NCBI GenBank assembly: GCA_963921425.1
Contig: OY992835.1
Coordinates: forward strand, 3,472,001-3,536,000
Source: Dryas octopetala
Lineage: Eukaryota > Streptophyta > Magnoliopsida > Rosales > Rosaceae
Reading direction: 5' to 3'
DNA length: 64,000 nt
Shown piece by piece: positions 46,793 through 57,900 of the stretch. The first letter of the stretch is position 1. Each line of letters begins with the position of its first letter. A program made the translations under genes and the position numbers. The notes beneath the pieces are model-generated. The model saw nothing but the letters and a program-made list of their open reading frames with translations. It had not been told where the DNA came from and did not search any database.

Positions 46793-47523
46793 ACACCCAG
46801 CCCCAACTCCTCCCTGCCTAGCCAAGACTCGTACCACCCAACCCCAGACCCGCCCCGCCCAGCCTCACCCTGCCCCGATCTGCCCTACGCAGCCCAGCCC
46901 CATCTCGGCCCACCCCCACCCAACCCAACCCAACCCAACCCAACCCCTCCCCTCCCCCACCCTACACAGCCTTACCATGCCTCGATCCGTCGCACTCAGC
47001 CAGCCTTGCCCCGCCTTCGCTCTGCCCGGATCCGCCCCATGCAGCCCAGCCCCAGCTCGGCCCAGCTCCTCCTCGACCAGCCCCAGCTCAGCCCAACCCC
47101 TCCCCCTCGTCCGCCTCCACCCAGCACCTCCCACTGTCCCACACCCCCTCCCCCGCCCCTCCCCCAGCCTCACCTCAAACCCACCATCGCACAATCCAAA
47201 GATTTATTTTTTTAATTAAAATTTCAATTTTATGTTTTTAATTAAAAAAATGTGGTAAGGTTGCCAACATGGCATATTGGGTCCTACAAATGACCACATG
47301 GCACAAACATGGCAAAGATTAGTCCTCTGTGGCTAAAAAGATGAAATTGCCTAGCCACATAGACGCCACGTTAGCATTTCTAACGGTGGTGTAGACGGAG
47401 TTGACGAAATCGGGCAATGTGGGAAACGACATAAAAATTCAGGAGGTTATATGAAACAAATAAATGTGAAGGGGCAAAGTGAGAAAAAACCTAAAAATCA
47501 GGGGGCAAATGTGCTAATAAGCC
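46294..47523. mobile_element. Mutator-like (MULE) element with C-rich interior
   Basis: A 1,230-bp element with ~158-bp terminal inverted repeats (46294-46451 and 47366-47523; outermost GGCTTATTAGCACATTTGCC) and a perfect 9-bp duplication TTCTAAAAA (46285-46293 and 47524-47532). Long inverted repeats with a 9-bp duplication identify a Mutator-like element. The interior has no transposase. It is a CT run (46737-46790) followed by ~370 bp of extremely C-rich sequence with CCCAACCC-type repeats. Frames there (46680-47219 and the reverse) are proline/serine or arginine/glutamate runs and not credible proteins. It is non-autonomous. The arms differ at perhaps 10% of positions by eye. Confidence 0.9.
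46737..46790 (+). repeat. (CT)n microsatellite in the MULE
   Basis: About 27 uninterrupted CT units inside the Mutator-like element, followed by C-rich sequence. Confidence 0.95.
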
Positions 47524-47562
47524 TTCTAAAAATCATTTTGAAAACAATTTTCAAGAAAACTT

Positions 47563-47574
47563 GCTCTGATACCA
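47563..47574 (-). other. tRNA-iMet primer-binding site
   Basis: The minus strand reads TGGTATCAGAGC, complementary to the 3' end of initiator tRNA-Met, 6 bp from the LTR end at 47581. It confirms element orientation and that 47581-49392 is the 5' LTR. Confidence 0.92.
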
Positions 47575-47580
47575 TTTTTC

Positions 47581-49392
47581 TGTGACGCCCCAAAACCCGG
47601 GTCCATCACAGTGGCACCTACCTTGAGAATACTCGAAAATATACTACTCAAACCCCAAGTATTATACTCCCAAATATTTTCAAAATAGGTAAGCCTTATT
47701 AATAATAAAGAAAACTGGTTGGATAAGAGATAAATTGCCAGCGGAAATATAAAATGAAAATAAAGTGTTTACATTAAACCAACCCGATAAGGTTACAAAT
47801 AAGTTCAAAAGTAACCTCGAGGAACATACAGACAAAGATGTTAGAATATTTACAAAAATAACCAACCCAAAGATAGATGTTTGATAATTTACAAAACAAA
47901 CCCAAAAGATAACAGCATGCTAATTTACATCGCCAAAATGACCCATAAAGATCATAATCGACCTGCCCAGAAAGAAAAGACCAAAATCTGACAAATCGAA
48001 GACTTGACAAGTAGCAAGGCCACACCTTCCGTCCAAGTCGTCAACCGCTACGTTTTCTACACTCAAAGAGTACAGTAGGGGGTAAGCATCACATACGATC
48101 ATAGCTTCCCCTCAGGGGACCCTGGCTAGATTTAAAAGATAGTACGAACATATTTATACTAAATAGCCAGTGAAACACATCAAAATAGCAAATGCACAAC
48201 CAGAGAATCAATATCAGTTCGAAACCATTTGCATGCTCAAACAATCATTAAAAATATTTCGGAACGTTCCTAATACAATACCTGATGATTGATCTCAAAA
48301 TAGGTCAACTACCACCCTACTTGGATTATCAGTAAAAACTGATTTGGTAGCGAGGGTATCCATTCCTAATTACTACAACTTTAGACTAGACGCCAAGATA
48401 AATTGACTGCTACCAGCCTAACTGTATAACCGCCTCCGGAGGTTTAGGGGATCGAAACGCAAAGTCAACTCTATGGTGACCACTTACTCTCTAGTCATCC
48501 TAACAATTCAATTATCACAATATAGAATAAAAACCACACCACATATGGCAATCACAAACTATGCAAATTTCTCATGCATTCAGTATATACTAGCATAATA
48601 CATGCAGTAAAATAGGGCCACTAGTAGGGTGTGAAATTCCCCCTACCTGGAATCTTTTGCTCAGCTTGATATCTACCATACAAATCCAATATATAACTCT
48701 CTACTTCACCGGATTCAAATATTGGGAAACTGCTATAATCCTTAGTTAACTTCTAACAAAAAACAATTATTCTAATTTAGTAATCTAAATCTAAATCCAA
48801 ATCAAAATAAAACCTTAATCAGAAATTAAATAACCAAATCTTCAGTTTGGAAATCTTACCAAAGGATTGAGTAATCAATTTGAATCCACTATTGAATTCA
48901 CTGTCGAATTCAATACGTAAATCGTTGATTAATCTAAAGGAAAGGTTGCGGATGAGGGATGAGGTTGCGGAGAGAAAACTGGGTTACGGGTGAAAGGTTT
49001 GCTGGGAAAGTTCAGAAAATGAAGAACTAGGGGGGGTATATATAATTTCCACGCCGAGCTCTCGGTGGCTCCACCGATCACTCGGTGGTGGGTTCTTGAT
49101 TAATCCACCGAGTTCTCCAATCTTCCTTCCTCACTCCTACACGCCAACTGCCCCTCTCTCACTCATTTGGCTGTCAAACACTCGCAAAAAATACAATCGG
49201 TCATTCAAAAATGTCCCGAAAAATGCTACATACCTGTAGCGGCGAATACTAATTTCATATAGACTTAAAACCAAGTTTGGATTTCTAGGATTTACACAAA
49301 AATCCTAACACTTCCAATAAGAAATTTAAAGTAATCACAGAAATAAAAAATAACTCAAGAAATAAAACACAAAAAATTTTCGGGGTCTCACA
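47581..49392 (-). mobile_element. 5' LTR of the gypsy element
   Basis: A 1,812-bp LTR, minus strand TGTGAGACCCCG...GGGGCGTCACA. A minus-strand 'tatatatac' run (49035-49043) may be its TATA box. Short frames within (47680-48102) are not supported as genes. No matching 3' LTR exists in the window, so its age cannot be read from LTR divergence. Confidence 0.85.
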
Positions 49393-49858
49393 TCTTTCTT
49401 GCCATATGGGAAAGTTTTAATACAATTAGAACGAAATTGGACCAAGTATGAACCGAATTGACATTTTCGTGCGTTCTTAACACCAAATGCAGTTAAAAAG
49501 GTCTAGAACGCTAATTTCAACACAAGAAAGTGCTTTGACATGACTTTCTTGCCAATCGGGAACCTTTTGGTGCAATTTGGACAGAATTGGACTAAGGATA
49601 CACCTAAATGATGTTTTTGTGCATTCTTAAAACCAAATGTGGTTCAAAAGGTTTAGAACGCTAATCCTAACTTGATAAAGTGCTTCCCCATTTTTTATTG
49701 CCAACCGGGAACGTTTTGGTGTAATTTGGACGAAATTGGACCAAGTATGAACCGAAATGACGTTTATGCGCGTTCTTAACACAAAAAATGGTTCAATAGG
49801 TTTAGAACGCTAATTCTAACATGAGAAAGTGCTTTGACATGACTTTCTTGCCAACCGG
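49393..49858 (-). repeat. 150-bp satellite, reverse orientation
   Basis: About three monomers read as the reverse complement of the arrays before 43380 (ttcttgccaaccgggaac, gaaattggaccaagtatg). It is interrupted at CGG (49856-49858), the target duplication of CACTA-3, and resumes at 60556. Confidence 0.93.
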
Positions 49859-49869
49859 CACTACGCCAA

Positions 49870-50060
49870 AAACCTTGATAGACATCACTTGTTTAATATC
49901 AGTTTTTGTAAAAACTGATATTAAATAATTTTAGATATCAGATGTGTTTTCCGACGATATCGTAATTTATTAAGATATCACCTAATCATTTTAAATAATT
50001 TTTACGATATGTTAAGTTTTTTATTTTGATTAAAAACGGATATATAAACCCTTAACTGAT
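49870..50060 (+). promoter_or_regulatory. 5' subterminal repeats of CACTA-3, with a long palindrome
   Basis: Dense short motifs of the type ATATCAG/CTGATAT and GATATC. A near-perfect palindrome at 49892-49925 has arms TTTAATATCAGTTTTT and its complement around a 2-bp centre. In En/Spm such motifs bind the TNPA-type protein and organise the ends for cutting; the same role here is an inference. Confidence 0.75.
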
Positions 50061-51324
50061 AACTTTGTTTTATCTAAAAAAAAGAGGCGCATAATTTTCC
50101 CCCCATCTTAAATTTTACACAAGACTCAGACACACTCCCTCTCACACTTAGACACATTAATTGACTCACAGTACACATTCACTCACGCCCAGCCCGTACG
50201 TACTCCTCTCTCGTTCTCATCCTCACTCAGTCGACGTTGCGTTGCCGCTGACCTGGCCGGCGTCGCGTGCATCTGTGGTGGTGTGCATCGGTGGGCGCGT
50301 GCGTCTGTGGTGGTGTGCGTCGGTGGTCGAGTGCATCTGTGGGCTCTCTTTCTCGTTCTCATTCTGGGTTCTCCTTCTCGATCTCTCGTCGGTAATTAAT
50401 TTCTCTTTGTTCTCTTCTCACCACCTCATCCTCATGGGTTCATTAGCTGAAGTTAGGGTTTGATGTTCTTGAGGTTTTTCTTCAAATTAGGGATTTTTTA
50501 GGTTCTTTTATTTCTTGAAATTAGGGGTTTTCTATGAATCTAATGGAAAATCTCTATTTTGATTGATGGAGAAAACATAGATATTATACACTAATTATGA
50601 GATAAAAGATGGGAGGGGGATTGGATTGCTCTCAACTATTATAAGCTTTATGTAGAAACTGCAAATGACTAATTAAATGGGCTGATACATGGATTCCGAG
50701 ATAGCAGAGATCAAGACATATATAATACTTTTAATTGAATTTCATTAGTTGTTAAAAGTTTGTTAATGAGTCTACTACTTCTGCAATCACCTTGTGTTTG
50801 CCATCAGATTTAATCACTTAGCTTTTAAGAAATTATGCTATTCAAATACTTGGTTCTGAAGAATGGTTGCCTGGGCTTGTTTTTTTGGTCTGGTCTAGTG
50901 TTTTCTCGAAATGTCACTATTTTCATGCTCACATAAACGTGTGGTTCCTAATCCTTAGGCTTTAATGCAGAAATGGTCTTTCATATTTGTAACTATGCCT
51001 ATGTTAGAGTTTGGACATTTTTCTAATTAACTATGTATCATTTGTTTTCATGGCAGTTTTAGAGAGAATATAATAGAGTACTTACAATCCCTACAGGAGT
51101 TGCTAACAAAGGTATTCTTCCCAACTATTTTCTTTGATCACATTCATGATAGGACTAAATTGTCTTTTGGTGCAACCTACTGTGAGTTAATAACATGTTT
51201 GACAAATAAATTGTGATATATATAGGTAGGTAGCTTTGAAAAGCTACAAAATTTGCATCTTAATTTACCTAATAGAATATTTAATTGGTTTCTCTTTCTA
51301 TGTGAAGTTGAGATATGAGATATC
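50061..51324 (+). other. CACTA-3 leader/promoter region
   Basis: This is 1.26 kb between the subterminal repeats and the transposase ATG. It has a GC-rich patch (50190-50400) with partial ~35-bp tandem copies around gtggtggtgtgcatcggtgg, then A/T-rich sequence that could hold a leader intron (for example donor ctcgtcggtaatt near 50388 and a late AG before 51325). The 100-codon frame at 50161-50463 follows the GC-rich patch and has no known domain. Confidence 0.5.
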
Positions 51325-54300
51325 ATGGATAAATCATGGATACATGCTGATAGAAGGTCTATGGAGTATGAGGTGGGAGTTGAGAATTTTTTGAGGTTTG
51401 CATTAGGGAATGCTGCCAATTGTGACTACTTGCATTGTCCTTGTGTGAAATGTGGGAACTTGCGTAAATGGTTTGTTAGAGTTGTAAGGGAGCATCTGTA
51501 CTTTAATGGTATTGATCAATGGTATGAGAAGTGGATATGGCATGGTGAAGAATCTGTTTTTGGAAGAGAGGGATCTGAACATGGTGTCTTCGGGTCTGAA
51601 ACAGTTGACATGTGTGAAGGTGCCTATGATAATTTCTCCGAGGATCCAGATGAGTTTAGGAAATTTGTTGATGAAGGAGAGAGACCCTTATACGCTGGTT
51701 GTGAAACTTATAGCAAGTTATCTGCGTTGGTCAAATTGTTAAACTTGAAGGCAAAGCATGGGGTGACAGACAATTTCTTTTCTGATATGTTGGTTGCTTT
51801 TGGAGACATGCTTCCAAAGGGAAATGTTCTACCATTGTCTATGTATGAGGCAAAGAAAACATTGTCTGCTCTAGGAATGGATTACCAAAAGATACATGTT
51901 TGCCCGAATGATTGTATCTTATATCGAAATGAGTATGAAGATGCAACAAGGTGCCCCAACTGTGACCTTCCTCGGTGGAAGGTAAATAAGGGATTAATTG
52001 AGAAGGAAGGGGTGCCAGCCAAAGTCTTGTGGTACTTTCCACCCATTCCAAGGTTTAAACGAATGTTTAAATCTTGTGAGTCATCAAAGAACTTAACTTG
52101 GCATGCCGATAACAGAGCGAGTGATGGAATGAGGCGTCATCCAGCTGATTCTCCAGCTTGGAAGTTGGTGGACCATAAGTGGCCTGATTTTTCTTGTGAC
52201 CCTAGAAATCTAAGGCTCGCCCTTTCGGCTGATGGGATAAATCCACATAGTTCCCTCAGCAGCCGATATAGTTGTTGGCCCGTCATCTTGGTGACTTATA
52301 ATCTTCCTCCTTGGTTATGCATGAAGAGGAAGTTTATGATATTAACATTGTTGATTTCTGGTCCTAGGCAGCCCGGAAACAATATAGATGTGTATTTACA
52401 ACCGTTAGTTGAAGATTTGAAAGCACTTTGGAAGGGAATAGACGGAGTTTATGATGGATTCCGAAAGAATACATTTACTTTGAAGGCTGTACTTTTATGG
52501 ACAATCAATGATTTTCCGGCGTACGGTAACTTGTCTGGTTGCACAGTTAAAGGCTATAAAGCATGTCCCATATGTGGAGAAAACACCGATTCTGATCGGT
52601 TGAAACACGGTAAGAAAATCTGTTTCCAAGGACACAGAAAATTCTTACCCCGCCACCACCCATATCGGAAACAAATGGCTGCTTTTAATAACAAGCAGGA
52701 ATTGGGTGAGGCTCCTACACCTCTAACTGGAGAGGAAGTCTTAGAAAAGGTGTCGGGAATCAATTGTAAGTTTGGCAAGAAACAAGCAAAGAGCAGCATG
52801 TGTGGCGAAACTCATACTCCATGTTGGAAGAAAAGATCTATCTTTTTTGACCTTGAATATTGGAAGTCACTCTATATTCGGCATGCCCTAGATGTAATGC
52901 ACATTGAAAAGAACGTGTGTGAGAGTATAATTGGAACTTTACTTAACATTCCAGGGAAGACAAAAGATGGGATGGCTGCCCGTTTAGACCTTATGGAAAT
53001 GGGGGTTCGACTTGATTTGGCACCAGAAATAGGGAATAAGAGAACGTTTTTACCGGCAGCTCCATATACGCTGTCTTGGGATGAAAAAAGAGCTATATGC
53101 AAGTGTTTGTTAGGAACAAAGGTCCCAGAAGGTTACTCTTCAAATATACAAAACCTAGTGTCCATGGAAGAGCTGAAACTTTTTGGTCTTAAGTCTCACG
53201 ATTGCCACATTTTGATGCAACAACTGCTACCGGTTGCCATACATTCAGTGTTACCAAAGCATGTGAGATATGCAATCACTAGGTTTTGTTTCTTCTTCAA
53301 TTCTCTATGCAATAAAGTGGTCGATGTTTCGAAGTTGGATAAAATCCAAGATGATCTCGTTATCACCTTGTGTTTGCTGGAGAAGGTTTTCCCACCTTCC
53401 TTCTTCGAGATTATGGTGCATCTAACTGTTCACCTTATTCGAGAGGTGAAATTGTGCGGACCTGTTTATTTTAGATGGATGTATCCATTTGAAAGAGGCA
53501 TGAAAGTGTTAAAGGGTTATGTACGGAACCGTTTGCGACCAGAGGGCAGCATTGCTGAGGGTTATATTGTTGAGGAAGCTGTGGAATTTTGTTCGGAGTA
53601 CTTGTCGAATCTGAAACCTATTGGACTTCCATCTTCTTCGCGCATGGGTATCCCAAACATGAGCAGACCGCTGTCCGGTGCTAAGGTATATTCAGTACAG
53701 CGTGAAAAATGGGAGCAAGCTCATCGTTTGGTTTTGGAGAATGCCTCAGAAGTGGAACCTTATGCCGAGTATGTCAATTTCTAGACTTAGCTTATTGTAA
53801 TTTGATTTATTGTAAATTAAGTATCATTTACATGATTATGAGTTATTGTAATCTATTTGTAGATTACATAAGTCCTACTTGAATGATATTCATTCAAGTA
53901 AGAAAAAGAGTGAGAAGTGGCTGCTAGAAGAGCACAACCGGACATTTATCTACTGGTTACGTGCCAAGGTAAATGTGTAACATTTTGAAAGCACAGTAAT
54001 TCACTAGCTAGTACACTCATTTGGTGCATGTCCAACAATTTTAATAAGTCTTCTTTAAAATTTATTTGATTAGGTGGCATATGATATCAATCATGAAGAA
54101 AAGGACATAACAGACTCATTGAGGCGGCTAGCTGAAGGTCCACCTATGAGTGTGCTAAAATATGAGGGTTATGAGATAGGAGGGTGCCATTATCACACCA
54201 AGGCACGTGACGATGTTCGTGCTGTTCAAAATAGTGGGGTGAGCTTGACAGCCACGACCATGCAGGTGGCGAGCGCGAAGGATAAAAATCCTGTATACAC

Positions 54301-54742
54301 GAACATGTGTTTTTATGGGGTTATCAAAGAAATCTGGGAGCTTGATTACAATGTATTTCGGGTGCCTTTGTTTAAGTGTGAATGGGTAGAGAATAATAAG
54401 GGAATACAAAATGATGAGCTAGGGTTCACTTTGGTTAACCTAAATAGGATAGGTCATAAGAGAGATGTTTTCGCTTTGGCTTCCCAAGTGAAGCAAGTGT
54501 TTTATGTAGAAGACCCTCTAAACTCTAATTGGTCAGTGGTTCTTGCAGCCCCTAATCGTGACTTTAATGATAGTGCTTATGAGGCTGAGTTAGAGGACAC
54601 AGTGTTTGACCACCAATCATTTAGCAATGGACTACCATCTGTTGATGCTTTTGATGATCTCTTGGGTGAGGAAGTTGGCACATACAAGAGAGATAATTGT
54701 GAGGGTATTTGGATTGATTACTCCAAGAAAGCAAAGGATTAA
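51325..54742 (+). CDS. TNP2-type CACTA transposase (TNPD-like), three exons
   Basis: The enzyme that cuts and moves CACTA elements, acting on the element ends in the nucleus. Proposed exons: 51325-53768, 53863-53968, 54074-54742; all introns are GT-AG and phases join to 1,072 codons. Residues 1-75 form the transposase-associated domain (MDKSWIHADRRSMEYEVGV, then a cysteine cluster CDYLHCPCVKC). Residues ~235-420 are the tnp2 core (WYFPPIPRFKRM, LTWHADNRASDG, NLRLALSADGINPH, CMKRKF, TINDFPAYGNLSG, CPICGE). HALDVMHIEKNVCES (near 520) is the family hallmark. Residues ~635-760 match DUF4218 (PFERGMKVLKGYVRNRLRPEGSIAEGY, read in parts). Exon 2 holds KSEKWLLEEHNRTFIYWLR, and residues ~920-1000 match DUF4216. 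The start is the family's usual MDKSW. No break is seen. It is followed after 203 bp by the second gene. Confidence 0.92.
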
Positions 54743-54945
54743 TTCATGTAACTATAAATGTATTTATGTAACTTGTGTTAAGTGTTAATGGTATGATATT
54801 CAGACTTTATTGTTCCCAAAATGTTATGTAATTTGATTATGTTAAAAGGTTCTAAATGCCTACAAAATTATCCATATATTTCTTAATCTATCTTTGTATA
54901 TTTTTTGTCCTAACACTTGTTAGTTTCAACAGTTAGACAGCGAAC

Positions 54946-57900
54946 ATGGCTACACCAAGAAGAAAGAAAAGAGCTGCTGTCAAATCCAATGCCAAGTCAA
55001 CAGCCAAGTCGAAGAAAGCTGCCACACCAAAGAAAGCTGCCACTCCGAAGAAAGCTGCCACACCGAAGAAAGCTGCCACTCCAAAGAAAGCTGCCACACC
55101 AAAGAAAGCTGTCACAGAGAAGAAAGCTGTCAAGTCACAATCCTACAAGGTATCAGCAGGGAAGAGTAATGAAGCAGATACAAGCAAGGATTGCTTGACC
55201 TCAGGGGAGACCATTACTGCTGCGGAGGGTAGCATGTCCTCTCGTGGTTCAACAAAGATGCATGACATGCTCGTGAGAAAAGCTTTAGGAAAAAAGCTGA
55301 AGGTGGAGTACAGTCCGCATGGGGTTCCAGTAGGAGCAACGCGTCCAGTACTAGCTTCCTACATAGGGGTTGTGACCCGAACCACAGTGCCCATCACTGA
55401 TGAAATGTGGCCGAAAGTGGATAAAAATCTAAAGCAAAAAATATGGGAAGAGGTGCAGGTAATGTAGATCTTAACCTTACTTAATTATTAAATAGGCTTC
55501 AATTCTGTATATTTAACCATATTTATAGATACATATATATGTTTTATGTGACCTTGATGTCTCACCAATGTGGTGTTGGTTGTAGGGTGCATTTGATCTT
55601 GACCCTACAAGTAGAAAAATGGTGTTGGCTTCTGCTGGCAGCAAGTGGAGATCGTTCAAGACTGCATTAACAAAAAAATTCATTTTGCCGTACAAGGACG
55701 ATCCGAAAGCACTAGAAACCCCACCCAAGGTGTATGAGTTCATTCAAAAAGATCAATGGACAACTTTTGTGGCTACCAGGCTTACAGATGACTTTCTGGT
55801 ATTTATGTTAAACACCTCTGGTGGTTAGATATTGCATTAATGATGGATATGTATAATTGTGTGATTTACCTATGACTTTGTCCTTAAAGGTTTGCCCAAC
55901 TTCTTGTTCTAACTGCAGGCCAAACATGAAGCTCACAAACAAATAACAGGCAAGCGAAAATATCATCATAAACTATCGCGCAAGGGCTACATTGGGTTGC
56001 AGGAAGACTTGGTACAAGCTCCTCCATAAATAAACTGTCTTCTCTTTGCTTTTGATTAATTGCTCACTAATAATTGGTCTAACTTGCTGGTTGTATATAT
56101 GGATAGAGGAAGCAAAATGTTGAGGAAGATGAGATGGACCGTTCCCTCCTATGGAAGAAAGCTCGTGAAGACAAGAATGGGAAGGTGGATGATGAAGTGG
56201 CAGTGGTTGCCAAAGTCATTGTAAGCAGCATATATATGACCAAGTGTAAATTAAGATTGCCTAAGTGATTGCTATTATTGTAATTAAACTGATAAATTAA
56301 TTTTTGCAGGATGAGTTGTTGGAAAAAAAGAATAAAGGGGAGCTGAAGATAGAGGGTTCTAAGGATATTCTAACAATGGCTTTGGAGACTCCCGAGCATT
56401 CTGGTCGAGTAAGAGCTGTTGGGGGGAATGTCAACCCTTCAACTTACTTCAACATTCCAAGAAAAGCGAGGGATACAATTTCGAAGAATGAGTTGTTGGC
56501 CATTCTGAAAAAAGAAAATCAAGATCTATTGGAGAGGATTCAAAAGTTAGAGGAAAGGGGTGCTAGGAAGGAACCGGTGACACCCAATATTGTTCAAGGT
56601 CAAGGTATGGTGTCCGATAAAGCAAGCTGCTTTTATGAGGACAAAGCTAAGTATGTGGATCTGCAACCAGATACTGAGGATAAACAAAATCTGAAAGTGC
56701 AAGTGGAAGTGGGGCTGGATATGGAAGATACAAATAATGCAGACACATTGAAGGTAATGAACCATTAATTGCTAATATTTTCATATGACATACATCTATC
56801 TAGCAGACTTCAATTTCATGGTTATGCGACATTTAGCTCACAGTATTGGACTTTTATGGTTATGAGACATTTGTCATCTATTTTTAGGGGAAATCATGCA
56901 TGCTGGCAGTGGGATCCATCAACAACATTGTCGCATATGGTACTGTCGTTGAGATGAAATCTGAGACCATACATGGTGTTCCTTTGGCAAAGGACTGCTT
57001 GCGGGTTTCAATTGACATGGCCACTAATGTGGCTGCTTTGCTTCCAATTCCTGTGGGTGACGAGTTGGTAAATGTTGGTCAAGCAGTTGGAAGCCATGTG
57101 GCTTGGCCGAGGGAACTTATTATCGTTCAGCAGGTGAAGGTAATTAAACTCTCCCTACTGTAATTTTTTTAAGTGCCAAGTATACACTTCATGAATATTG
57201 ATCTAAAGACTCAAAACTGAGTGTTTGTATTTGACACCATAGAAACAAACAAGGCAGGTTCCTATGATGGTGAAGGAGTTATTCAAGAAAGATGACCTTG
57301 GGAAGAAAGTTCCTAGCGAATGCAAGCTGCTGTATCGTTTCGCGAGGGAGGCGATGGCTACATCTGGAAAGGCTCTCACAACTGACATAGATGAACAAGT
57401 GTTTGGAGCTGTCCGACGACTTTATATCCTGAGAGAGGATATTACTTCCCTTATGGAGATGTCAGAATTATCAGCCTCGTGCATAGTTGTGTACATGAGG
57501 TAATTTAGGGAATCGTTCAAAATGTTTAAATATTTTGTTGCCCTTTTAAAACGCTGTGATTTAAAATAATTCACTTATATGAATAGGCACCTATTTGATA
57601 AGCTTGTGGATACAAACATGGTTGAAATGGTTGCTTTTGTGGATCCGGCACGCATATCTAAAGGAGTAGGAAATGCAGAGCGTAGATCAACCTACTTAGC
57701 AGAACGCTTTCAGCAAGGAAAATGTGATCGTGTCTTCTTAGTGCCGTACAATGCTGGGTAAGGGTTTTAATTTGGTTAAACTGACTTTGAGTCTATGTTC
57801 TGCTACCTTAATCTATGCATGCTTATTATCATATTTTCTCTTAGCTCGCACTGGATTTTGACAATTATCAATGAAGACAAAGACACGATATTTGTGTTGG

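Larger units (their letters stand above)
43381..49392 (-). mobile_element. Broken Ty3/gypsy element (chromovirus, probably Tekay-like), minus strand
   Basis: From right to left: 5' LTR (47581-49392), tRNA-iMet primer site (47563-47574), a Mutator-like insertion (46294-47523), gag with two CCHC knuckles (45043-45858), a protease/reverse-transcriptase region (43772-44787) and the start of RNase H (43381-43771), after which the element is cut off. Integrase and the 3' LTR are missing. LTR ends TGTGAGACCCC...GGGGCGTCACA, iMet primer and paired CCHC knuckles fit plant chromoviruses of the Tekay/Del group, though the deciding integrase chromodomain is not present. It is a fossil with several breaks. 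Confidence 0.85.

Noticed and set aside
46680-47219. Long open frames on both strands (179 and 109 codons) with proline/serine or arginine/glutamate runs
   Set aside because: They follow the (CT)n and C-rich interior of a Mutator-like element; composition alone keeps them open and no domain is visible.
50161-50463. A 100-codon frame upstream of the CACTA-3 transposase, considered as a third gene
   Set aside because: It coincides with a GC-rich tandem patch with no domain; more likely leader or promoter sequence.
54933-55133. A minus-strand frame of FFGVAA repeats
   Set aside because: The antisense shadow of the 18-bp KKAATP coding minisatellite.
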